Shown one piece after another: positions 6,446 to 12,906 of a DNA stretch of 12,945 bases. Position 1 is the stretch's first letter. The number at the start of each line of letters is the position of its first letter. Under the pieces are notes generated by a model. That model ran no database searches. It was not told the origin of the DNA and was given only the letters and a program-made list of their open reading frames with translations. The position numbers and the translations under genes are program-made. The stretch is from Syntrophorhabdus sp. PtaB.Bin184 (lineage in GTDB: Bacteria > Desulfobacterota > Syntrophorhabdia > Syntrophorhabdales > Syntrophorhabdaceae): NCBI GenBank assembly GCA_002067555.1, contig MVQQ01000170.1, positions 1 to 12,945 of the forward strand, given 5' to 3'.

Positions 6446-8447
6446 ATTCTTTTTTCTCCCTGATTATTGCCAGGAGGTACTTTGTTCCCGAAAGGTCGAG
6501 AGAATTAAGACTGATCTCGGTGTCAAAATCGGTCCCGTCGAATCTCCTGTGCCGCCAGAGGAAGAACTGGGGTTTACCCTCAAAGGCCGCCCTGATGATC
6601 TTGACGGCCTTTTCCTTTGAATCGCTACCGTCGGGTTGCGTTGGCGGAGAGAGCCTGTGGGGAGGCTGGGCGACGATGTCTTCCTTGCTGCCTTTGAACA
6701 CGGACAGGGCCTTCCGGTTGCAGTCGACGATGGCGAACCGGTCCATCAGAAATATGGCGTCGCTGGCATTCTCGAAAATGGCGTGGAACTTCATTTCGCT
6801 GTCCCTGAGCGCATCCGACGCCAGTTTGCGTTCCGTGACGTCCCTCAGGTATGCCAGCGTGACCGGTTCGTTGCGGTACGTGGTGCCCGTGGCCGATACC
6901 TCCACGTATATGAGGCTTCCATCCTTCTTCCTGCCCCTGAATTCGTATTTGTCGGGCACTTTTTTTCCCTTCTGACGTTTCTCATTGATGTCCCGGACGC
7001 GCATGAGGTCCTCGGGGTCTATGGTAATTTCGTGGCCCCGGCCGATGACCTCATCGGGAGAATCGAACCCGAAGATGTCACAGAATCTCTGGTTCACATA
7101 GACATGGGTGCTGCCCTTGACAACAGCCACGCCGTCATTGGAGCACTCGATCGCTGTCCGGTAGCGCTCCTCCGATTCCTTGAGCCTTTCCTCGGCCTCT
7201 CTCTGGGCTGTTATGTCCCGCACCGACTGTATGACCCCGGTGATGTTGCCGTCAAGATCGTATATGGGGCTTGCCTTCGCCCAGATGTAAAGAGGCTTGC
7301 CGCGCAGCATGAGAGGTTCGCGGGGTTCGGCGACAAGACGGTCCATTTCCTTGGTGATGAAGGAGTAACGCTTCTCCGCATCCCAATCGGGTTTCAGGAC
7401 GAAATCGGCGAGGAGGGGTTGGCGTTTTCCGTAAAAGGGCAGGGAATACTCGTAATTCCCCTTGCCGAGGATATCGACCGCCCGGACACCGGACAACTCT
7501 TCCATGGCCCTGTTCCAGGCGATCACATGGCCGTCCCTGTCGATGGCGAAGGTGGCATCGGGAAGGAAGTTGATGATGTCCGAGAGCCGGCGCTCCGACT
7601 CGACGAGGGCCTCTTCCGTCCTCTTGTATTCCGTGACGTCCTGCACCACTGTAAGGATCGTGTTCTCGCCCGCTATCGAGTGGGGAACGATACTCAGGAG
7701 CGCCCGAAGTATCTGCCGGTCCTTGCGGCGGAGGTCGACCAGGTAATTGTGCAGGGTTCCCTTGTTTTTCAGATGTTTGAGGAGAACCTGCCTGTCATTG
7801 GTTCTCGCGAAGAAATCCCGCGTCCTCATGTTCGATATCTCGGCACGGGTGTACCCGGTCATCCTTTGCAGCATTGAGTTGTAGGATACTATCCTGCCGT
7901 CGGGAGTGTTGATGCATATGCCCACCGGGATGTTCTCAAAGAGCGCCCGGTAGCGGTCCTCGCTCCTAAGCAAGGCCGTCTCGATGTGTCTTTCCTCGGT
8001 GATGTCGGAGATGAGGGCGTACACGCCTTCTATCTGTGCTCCCGGGCCCGTGCAGGGCACGATCTTGCTCCTGACGTGGCGCGAAATGCCGGTTCTGTCG
8101 GACAGGTCCTGCTCGAAGATCACTGTTTCGCCCTTGAGGGACCTTTCGATGTGCTCCCTTAAAAGAGACCACTCCCGGGGACCCAGAACCTCTTCGACGC
8201 GTCTTCCGTAAATGTCGTCATTCTTTCTCCCATACCACGATTCGTAGGTTTTGTTCGCAAAGCGGTAACGGAAGTCCCTGTCTATGTGTACGATCGACAT
8301 CGGCAGGGAATCAGCTATGAGGCGGAGCCTTTCCTCCTCTTCATCCTTACGGCGACCGGCGGCCTGGCCGCCGACAATGCTCGTTCCAATGCCAATAGGG
8401 TCGGTTATGCCATCGGGGTTGCGGGGTCTGTTGTGAAGGTCTCTCAT
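6444..8447 (-). CDS. Multi-PAS cytoplasmic sensor protein without output domain
   Basis: From the preferred ATG at 8447 the product is 667 residues and consists of five PAS/PAC units: about 40-155 (SLPMSIVHIDRDFRYRFANK), 161-277 (FENIPVGICINTPDGRIVSY), 282-417 (FLPDATFAIDRDGHVIAWNR, with a long insert), 422-542 (IECSNDGVAVVKGSTHVYVN) and 547-665 (FENASDAIFLMDRFAIVDCN). Four units end in the usual D-I/V-T-E/A linker. The fifth ends LLAIIREKKE and stops where that linker should be. There are no membrane segments and no histidine kinase, GGDEF, EAL, HTH or receiver domain, so it may be a ligand or redox sensor acting through partners, or the remnant of a longer kinase. A GTG at 8480 would add 11 residues. 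The ATG at 8447 is preferred because GAGGTG lies ten bases upstream. Ligands are unknown. Confidence 0.9.
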   Translation of the reverse strand: MRDLHNRPRNPDGITDPIGIGTSIVGGQAAGRRKDEEEERLRLIADSLPMSIVHIDRDFRYRFANKTYESWYGRKNDDIYGRRVEEVLGPREWSLLREHIERSLKGETVIFEQDLSDRTGISRHVRSKIVPCTGPGAQIEGVYALISDITEERHIETALLRSEDRYRALFENIPVGICINTPDGRIVSYNSMLQRMTGYTRAEISNMRTRDFFARTNDRQVLLKHLKNKGTLHNYLVDLRRKDRQILRALLSIVPHSIAGENTILTVVQDVTEYKRTEEALVESERRLSDIINFLPDATFAIDRDGHVIAWNRAMEELSGVRAVDILGKGNYEYSLPFYGKRQPLLADFVLKPDWDAEKRYSFITKEMDRLVAEPREPLMLRGKPLYIWAKASPIYDLDGNITGVIQSVRDITAQREAEERLKESEERYRTAIECSNDGVAVVKGSTHVYVNQRFCDIFGFDSPDEVIGRGHEITIDPEDLMRVRDINEKRQKGKKVPDKYEFRGRKKDGSLIYVEVSATGTTYRNEPVTLAYLRDVTERKLASDALRDSEMKFHAIFENASDAIFLMDRFAIVDCNRKALSVFKGSKEDIVAQPPHRLSPPTQPDGSDSKEKAVKIIRAAFEGKPQFFLWRHRRFDGTDFDTEISLNSLDLSGTKYLLAIIREKKE

Positions 8448-8588
8448 GGCCTTTGCGCACCTCTTTTCGGAAATTGTCACATCATGTCTGGTCGAATCGT
8501 AGCCCGACAGGGTACCGGTGGAAGGTGGTGAGGAACCAGTGCAACGAGACGGTGATTGTCATCTTGAGGATCGGGCCCTATGTCCTTA

Positions 8589-8615
8589 CGTGCACTATGT
8601 TATTATATTAGCACG
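8589..8615. promoter_or_regulatory. AT-rich inverted repeat with -10 box upstream of the PAS gene
   Basis: CGTGC at 8589-8593 and GCACG at 8611-8615 flank a 17-base AT-rich core. On the minus strand the core contains TATAAT (8607-8602), overlapping an extended form TG-C-TAATAT. No good -35 box was found at the right distance. A TSS near 8595 would give a leader of about 115-150 bases for the PAS gene. The symmetric arms around a -10 box look like an operator, so regulated expression is possible, but the arms are only five bases long. Confidence 0.45.
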
Positions 8616-8647
8616 ATTTTGGGTAGATAGGGAGAGAAATAAAGGCG

Positions 8648-8717
8648 GGTCATAGGTCATAGGTGGCAGGTGGCAGGAAGGTGTTTCCCCATTACCCATG
8701 ACCAATTACCCATGACC
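8648..8717. repeat. Seven-base tandem repeats in inverted blocks (GGTNNNN)
   Basis: Left block 8648-8682: GGTCATA twice, GGTGGCA twice, then GGAAGGT. Right block 8690-8717: CATTACC, CATGACC, AATTACC, CATGACC. Read on the other strand the right block is GGTCATG, GGTAATT, GGTCATG, GGTAATG. Both blocks keep a strict seven-base period with GGT at the head of nearly every unit and can partly pair with each other. No coding frame runs through them. They lie between the PAS gene and the radical SAM pair. Confidence 0.75.
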
Positions 8718-8742
8718 TGCTTTATGGACCTGCTTTACCTTC

Positions 8743-8772
8743 TTGAATCCATTGGGGGTTGTGTGGTATGTT
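8743..8772 (+). promoter_or_regulatory. Candidate promoter of the small-protein/radical SAM pair
   Basis: TTGAAT (8743-8748) and TATGTT (8767-8772) are 18 bases apart. The predicted start near 8779 leaves a leader of about 17 bases that contains the strong ribosome site AAAGGAGG (8783-8790). Confidence 0.5.
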
Positions 8773-8782
8773 GACGAAAACC

Positions 8783-8790
8783 AAAGGAGG
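8783..8790 (+). promoter_or_regulatory. Shine-Dalgarno of the 42-codon small gene
   Basis: AAAGGAGG, five bases before the ATG at 8796. It is one of the strongest ribosome sites in the window and is the main argument that the small reading frame is translated and that the radical SAM gene does not begin at the in-frame codon at 8759. Confidence 0.75.
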
Positions 8791-8795
8791 CTCAT

Positions 8796-8924
8796 ATGCC
8801 ATCTCTTTCCAAGAAGACGGAATTAAAGAGAAAAAGGAAGAAAGCTTCACAGAACCCGAAGAGGAAGAAAGCGATGTCCAAGGCGTCTACCCCGGCATTT
8901 GCCGTTCACGTAGACAAGGAATGA
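8796..8924 (+). CDS. Small Lys/Arg-rich protein coupled to a radical SAM gene
   Basis: A 42-codon frame beginning MPSLSKKTEL and ending STPAFAVHVDKE. Fourteen of 42 residues are Lys or Arg, concentrated in three runs (KRKRKK at 11-16, KRKK at 22-25, KK at 6-7). There is no Cys, membrane segment or signal peptide. The evidence that it is real is the perfect AAAGGAGG ribosome site five bases upstream and the TGA stop that overlaps the ATG of the next gene as ATGA, so the two are probably translationally coupled. I do not recognise it. The basic N-terminal two-thirds suggests RNA or DNA contact. A role as leader peptide or as substrate of the radical SAM enzyme is possible but unproven. Confidence 0.65.
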   Translation: MPSLSKKTELKRKRKKASQNPKRKKAMSKASTPAFAVHVDKE

Positions 8925-10078
8925 GCGAAAGATCCCTGCGATATGAGATAGGGCCCATACGCCCACCCAACGAAGCTTACAGCCTTCTCGTGCGGTTCAC
9001 CAGGAACTGCCCCTGGAACAAGTGCCTTTTTTGTCAGCTCTACAAGGGAAAACGTTTCGAGAAGCGTTCCCTTCAAGAGATCGCGTCGGACATAGATGCC
9101 ATCAAGGCCATCCACGACGATATCAGGGAGCTTTCGTGGAAAAAGGGTTTCGCGGGGAAGATCACCGATTCCCTGGTGGAAGCGGTCTTCGACAGCCACA
9201 TCATCAATGAAAGCTATAAGTCGGTCGCCGTCTGGATGTATTTCGGGTGCAAGAACGTTTTCATCCAGGACGCGAATTCCCTGGCGATGAAGGCGGACGT
9301 TTTTGTCGATGCGCTGAAGTACCTGAAGGAGATCTTCCCCACTATCGACCGCGTGACATCATACGCGCGGTCACGGACGCTCGCGAGAAGTGTGTCAGTG
9401 GAGAACCTGAAAAGGATGAGAGAAGCCGGGTTGACGAGGCTCCACGTCGGTCTGGAATCCGGTCACGATCCACTCCTGGCATATATCAAAAAGGGTGCGA
9501 CCCGCGAAGACCACATGCTTGCAGGCAGAAAGGTCAAGGAAGCGGGGATCGAGCTCTCGGAATACGTGGTCCTGGGCCTCGGAGGAAAAAAGTGGTGGAG
9601 GGAGCATGCCCTCGATACCGCCGATGTGCTCAACCGCATCGACCCCGATTTCATAAGGTTCCGAACACTGAAGGTGTTGAAGACCATGCCGCTCCATGAC
9701 AAACTGGACACGGGCGATTTTCTCCTTCCCGACGAAGAGGACATCCTCAGGGAGGAGAGGCTGCTCATTGAGAACCTCGAAGGGATAGGGAGCTACATCA
9801 AAAGCGACCATATCCTCAACCTCCTTGAAGAGATCGACGGAAGGCTTCCCTCGGACAAAAAAAAATTCCTCGACACCATCGACCGTTATTTCAGCCTCTC
9901 CGGGGAGCAGAGGCTCATATACCGTTTCGGCAGGCGTTCCGGCATATATCGATGCCTCGATGACCTGGGGGACGAGCTCACCTCATTTCGCATCAGGAAA
10001 TCCATCCGGGAAATGGAAGAAAAGGAACCCGGCAGCGTGGAAAAGGCCATCTCCCTGCTCCTCGAAAACTACATCTAG
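8921..10078 (+). CDS. Radical SAM protein with CX4CX2C cluster motif, function unknown
   Basis: The product is 385 residues from the ATG at 8921. The three cluster cysteines are C30, C35 and C38 in NCPWNKCLFCQLYKG, a C-X4-C-X2-C spacing instead of the standard C-X3-C-X2-C. Further core features are FIQDANSLAM (114-123, in the place where many members carry a glycine-rich or acidic strand motif), LHVGLESGHDP (175-185) and YVVLGLGG (215-222), like the Elp3/HemN/COG1032-type barrel. The C-terminal third is helical and charged and has no extra cysteine cluster, so it is not a SPASM or Twitch type. No cobalamin-binding domain is seen. A frame open back to 8759 would add 54 residues, but that stretch overlaps the small basic gene and lacks a ribosome site there. 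The reaction and substrate cannot be named from the sequence. Confidence 0.88.
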   Translation: MSERSLRYEIGPIRPPNEAYSLLVRFTRNCPWNKCLFCQLYKGKRFEKRSLQEIASDIDAIKAIHDDIRELSWKKGFAGKITDSLVEAVFDSHIINESYKSVAVWMYFGCKNVFIQDANSLAMKADVFVDALKYLKEIFPTIDRVTSYARSRTLARSVSVENLKRMREAGLTRLHVGLESGHDPLLAYIKKGATREDHMLAGRKVKEAGIELSEYVVLGLGGKKWWREHALDTADVLNRIDPDFIRFRTLKVLKTMPLHDKLDTGDFLLPDEEDILREERLLIENLEGIGSYIKSDHILNLLEEIDGRLPSDKKKFLDTIDRYFSLSGEQRLIYRFGRRSGIYRCLDDLGDELTSFRIRKSIREMEEKEPGSVEKAISLLLENYI

Positions 10079-10089
10079 ACCAAAAGACC

Positions 10090-10227
10090 GTTTCAAGTCT
10101 CAAGTTCCAGGTTTCAAGTCAAAGACAAGAAGAGGAAGTCTCCGGCAGGACCGGACATCAACACGCATTCCACGCAGATCGTTTTCCTGGTTTTGAGCCT
10201 GAAACCTGAAACCTGGAACCTGAAACC
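10090..10227. repeat. Inverted pair of seven-base repeat blocks (GGTTTCA type)
   Basis: Left block 10090-10124: GTTTCAA, GTCTCAA, GTTCCAG, GTTTCAA, GTCAAAG. Right block 10200-10227: TGAAACC, TGAAACC, TGGAACC, TGAAACC, which on the other strand reads GGTTTCA, GGTTCCA, GGTTTCA, GGTTTCA. The blocks can pair over roughly 28 bases with mismatches and enclose about 75 bases of unassigned sequence (10125-10199). They lie between the radical SAM gene and the sensor kinase gene. Confidence 0.75.
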
Positions 10228-10235
10228 GCTTTTTT
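10200..10235 (+). terminator. Possible terminator formed by the right repeat block and a T-run
   Basis: The right repeat block is followed after GC by six T residues (10230-10235), so pairing with the left block 80-100 bases upstream would give a long-range hairpin with a U-tract for the radical SAM transcript. The large loop makes it an unusual terminator. No compact hairpin was found closer to the stop codon at 10078. Confidence 0.35.
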
Positions 10236-10240
10236 GTTTA

Positions 10241-10272
10241 TTGACATTTGACGATGGTCCGTGAGAATATTT
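10241..10272 (+). promoter_or_regulatory. Candidate promoter of the sensor kinase
   Basis: A perfect TTGACA -35 box at 10241-10246 directly follows the T-run. The matching -10 is poor (AATATT at 10266-10271 with a 19-base spacer). If used, transcription starts near 10278, downstream of the GTG at 10261, which favours the later ATG at 10330 as the kinase start. Confidence 0.35.
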
Positions 10273-10329
10273 TGCCTGTCGTTGCCGTCCAGAGGGGGTT
10301 TTGGGCGTCGACCGTATCTTTCGTCGATT

Positions 10330-12180
10330 ATGACCTTTCGTGGAAAGCTTTTATTCGTGTTCTCGATGATCGCTTCGTCGGGTGTGGTTTTGTCATCTCT
10401 GCTGACACACAGGTCGGCGAGCAAACGGCTCGGATCGGCGGCGCAGACGGAGATGGAACGCACAGCCGCTCTGATCGCCAGACAGAGCCGGACGACCCTC
10501 GATATCTTCGCCTCAGGTATCCGGTCACTGGCCCGAGAGGATTGCGTCCGCCAGGCGATCCTTCGTCCACGCTCCGCCTCTAAGGTCAATGTGGTTTGCA
10601 GACGCTTTCAGGAGATCGCTCAGGAGGCGAAGGTATACCAGTCGATAAACCTTCATGACCGTGATGCCCGGTGCGTTGCCTCTTCCTTTCCCGACCGGGT
10701 GGGCCTCGAGAGCATGCAGAGGGATGTGGCGGAACGTCCCGATTTTCTCTCCGCCAGGAAGGGAAAGACGGCCATATCCCAGATCTTCGTCAGCCGGGGG
10801 ACGGGCCGGCCCGTCATAGTCATCACGGCCCCCGTGGAGATCGACGGTACCATTCCCGGCGTCGTGCGTGCCGTTGTGGACCTCACCTACTTCAATGACT
10901 ATGTCCTGGCTCCCCAGGACTATGTTCACGGAGGGAAGGCCTACGTCTTTGACCCGATGCTCGACAGGGAGGTTCCCGAGAGCTGGGGGGCCCACAACGT
11001 TATCGAGGCAAGGGAATACGAACAACCGGACATTCCCATCCCCGACGACATGCTCGCGCGCGGGAGCGGTTTCGTCCGCTATCCATCGTCGCGGGGTGAG
11101 CAACTGGCGGCGTTCTGCAAGACACCACAGCCCGAGTGGTACTTTGTCGTTGAGAAACCGCGTGAGGACACCATGAAGCCCATACACGCGATGGGAAGGG
11201 TGACCGCGGGCACGCTGGTCAGCATGCTGTTCGGCGTGTGGGGAGGAGCTCTCGCCGTGGCGCGGCCACTGCTCACGAGACTCGGCCGGTGCATTGACCT
11301 GGCCCGTGATATCGAGGCCGGACATCTTGACCGGCGCGTGGAGGTCAGGGGTACAGATGAGGTCGCCTTTCTGGGAAGAGGGCTCAATGCCATGGCCGAC
11401 AGCCTTGAGGAGAGCCACGCGGCACTTGAAGAGGCGGAACGCCTGTACAGGGGTATCTTTGAGAACGCGGTGGAAGGGATATTCATCATGGATCCCGTCG
11501 GCCGTCTCCTGAATGTGAACCCGGCCTTTGCCCGTCTGGTAGGTTGCGAGGGCCCGGCAGAGGTGATGGGAAACAACATCGCGGATTATTGCGGCACAGA
11601 TGCCGGTTTGCTTCTTCTCGGGGAATTGCGGGGATCGGGTAGCGTCAGGGGTCTCGAAGTCGAGCTTGTCAGGCGCGACGGGACAACAAGAACGGGGATT
11701 ATAGACGCCAGGGCGGACCGCGACCGGGCAGGGGCGTTGATCAGGGTCCAGGGTTTGCTCAATGACATTACCGAAAGGAAAGAGGTTGAAGAGGAGCGCC
11801 ACAGGGCTGAGGAGGCACAGCGAAGGTTCGTTGAGGCCCAGCTGGAGACATTGAGGTACCAGATCAATCCCCATTTCCTGTTCAATGTTCTCAATTCCCT
11901 GGATGCCCTTTCCAGGACGGATCCGGGCCGCATCACCGAACTGGTGCAACAACTCTCCCGGTACCTGCGCTCCACCTTATCATCACGGGAATCGGGACTT
12001 ACGCCGCTCAAAAGGGAAATGAGCACGATCGAGAGCTATCTCAGTCTGGAGAAGGTCCGGTTCGAGGAGGATCTGGATGTTTCCGTCAGCATGCCCGGGG
12101 AGATAGGGGACACCATGGTTCCCGAACTGCTCGTGCAACCCATCGTGGAGAACGCCGTGAAACACGGGATGAAGACATCG
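10330..12180 (+). CDS. LytS/YehU-type membrane sensor histidine kinase, cut at its ATPase domain
   Basis: Numbered from the ATG at 10330, the kept part is 617 residues: membrane helix about 7-25, a large periplasmic Cache-like sensor (about 30-285, with VKVYQSINLHD-type and VRAVVDLTYFNDYV segments), membrane helix about 291-313, HAMP (about 314-365, GTDEVAFLGRGLNAMAD), PAS (about 370-482, FENAVEGIFIMDPVGRLLNV to NDITERK), a coiled coil, and the His_kinase domain with QINPHFLFNVLNSLDAL (phospho-acceptor His515). The N-box VQPIVENAVKHGM follows, then kinase similarity ends. The glycine boxes (DNGxG and the second lid motif) needed to bind ATP are absent because unrelated antisense fhs sequence begins. 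A GTG at 10261 would add 23 residues; neither start has a clear ribosome site. Kinases of this class usually pair with a LytTR-type response regulator next door, which would lie beyond the break. Confidence 0.88.
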
Positions 12181-12213
12181 GCCCTCCCGCTTCGGGTCGA
12201 TGTCCAGGCGCTT
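12180..12213. other. Junction between two unrelated DNA segments (probable chimeric join)
   Basis: Left of this point the plus strand codes for a kinase at about 55% GC (33 of 60 bases in 12001-12060). Right of it the minus strand codes for FTHFS at about 75% GC (46 of 60 in 12361-12420, 45 of 60 in 12421-12480). The kinase frame still reads plausibly as ALPLRVDVQA up to about 12210, while the ligase frame still reads as LKRLDIDPKR down to 12187. A stretch of about 24 bases thus fits both genes, as expected if two reads or k-mers were joined on a short shared sequence. Natural recombination is the alternative. Confidence 0.8.
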
Positions 12214-12735
12214 CAGCCTTCGGTTGGCGAGGAACTTGTCGGTGTTGATGAACTCGTGCTGCAGCCGGCTCGTGACCGCCACCATCGCGAGGTTGTGCGC
12301 ATTGGTGATCGCGTCGATGTCGCCGGTCAGCCCGAGGGAGAATTCGGTGAGCGGGATGCACTGGGCCAGCCCGCCGCCGGCGGCCGATCCCTTGATGTTG
12401 AACGTCGGCCCGCCCGAGGGCTGCCGGATGGCGCCGGACACCCGCTTGCCGAGCCGTCCCAGGCCCTCGACGAGGCCCATGGTCGTGGTGGACTTGCCCT
12501 CGCCGAGCGGCGTCGGCGTGATGGCCGTCACCTCCACGTACTTGCCGTCGGGCCGGCTCTTCAGGCGCTCCAGGATCGCCATGTAGTCGAGCTTGGCGAC
12601 GTGGTGGCCGTAGGGCAGCAGCTCCGAATCGGCGATGCCGAGCTCGGCGGCGAGCTTCTTCACCGGCTTCATCGTGGCCTCCGCGGCCTCGGCGATCTGC
12701 CAGTCCTTCATGGTCTTCGGGTCGAGCGTAGCCAT
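12187..12735 (-). CDS. fhs: Formate-tetrahydrofolate ligase, 5' third only
   Basis: Cytosolic enzyme that makes 10-formyl-THF from formate, THF and ATP for one-carbon metabolism or the Wood-Ljungdahl pathway. About 183 codons are present out of the usual 550 or more. Visible features are the N-terminal WQIAEAAEATMKPVKKLA, the ATP-binding loop TPTPLGEGKSTTTMGL (residues 73-88), AIRQPSGGPTFNIKGSAAGG (102-121), GGLAQCIPLTEFSLGLTGDI (121-140) and DAITNAHNLAM (141-151). Similarity stops after LDIDPKR, and the next codons read into the antisense of the kinase. The ATG at 12735 has GAAGGAG seven bases upstream. The frame is open to 12858 upstream, but those 41 codons cross the promoter and are not coding. 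Base composition and codon third positions differ sharply from the genes on the left, so it comes from another genome. Confidence 0.93.
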
Positions 12736-12785
12736 GCGCTTCTCCTTCGCATCGCGATCGCGTGGACGACGTGGTGACGGATTCG

Positions 12786-12798
12786 CCGATAGTATCGG
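12786..12798. promoter_or_regulatory. Palindrome over the fhs -10 box
   Basis: CCGATA-G-TATCGG is a perfect inverted repeat with six-base arms and a single central base. It covers the -10 box of the fhs promoter, the usual position of a repressor operator. The short arms also allow a chance occurrence. Confidence 0.4.
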
Positions 12799-12817
12799 AG
12801 CCGCGCGGGCGTGGCAA
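12789..12817 (-). promoter_or_regulatory. Promoter of fhs
   Basis: On the minus strand TTGCCA (12817-12812) and TACTAT (12794-12789) are separated by 17 bases. Transcription would start near 12782, about 47 bases before the fhs ATG. Confidence 0.6.
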
Positions 12818-12871
12818 GCGATGCAGCGGCGGCGCGGACTCGCTCCCGCGCCGCGCATCCCGGTGCCCGCC

Positions 12872-12900
12872 TTGACCCCCCGGCGGCTTCCCCCTATGCT
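12872..12900 (+). promoter_or_regulatory. Promoter for a leaderless start
   Basis: TTGACC (12872-12877) and TATGCT (12895-12900) are spaced by 17 bases, a good sigma-70-type promoter in otherwise very GC-rich DNA. The GTG at 12907 begins seven bases after the -10 box, where transcription itself should start, so the message would have no leader. Confidence 0.6.
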
Positions 12901-12906
12901 CGCGCC

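Noticed and set aside
6636..7877. 413-codon plus-strand open frame
   Set aside because: Antisense to the PAS protein, with no domain pattern or ribosome site.
8648..8717. CRISPR array or diversity-generating repeat
   Set aside because: The units are only seven bases, contiguous, without spacers, and no cas or reverse transcriptase gene is nearby.
8759..8920. A longer N-terminus (54 residues) for the radical SAM protein
   Set aside because: It has no ribosome site at 8759, overlaps the predicted promoter (-10 at 8767-8772) and competes with the small basic gene, whose ribosome site is excellent. The enzyme aligns sensibly from 8921.
8796..8924. Known ribosomal protein or classical RiPP precursor
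   Set aside because: I cannot match it to any ribosomal protein, and it lacks Cys, a Gly-Gly leader site and a SPASM-type enzyme next door. It is left as unknown.
10525..11952. 475-codon minus-strand open frame
   Set aside because: Antisense to the sensor kinase, which has its own clear domain order. No recognisable motif was seen.
10261..12777. An 838-codon open frame that looks like a kinase fused to a novel C-terminal domain
   Set aside because: From about 12213 on it is the antisense of a clear formate-tetrahydrofolate ligase. The extension exists only because GC-rich antisense frames stay open.
12736..12858. 41-residue extension of FTHFS from an upstream ATG at 12858
   Set aside because: It crosses the promoter and the palindrome, is Arg/Pro-rich noise, and the ATG at 12735 has the GAAGGAG ribosome site and the family's normal N-terminus.
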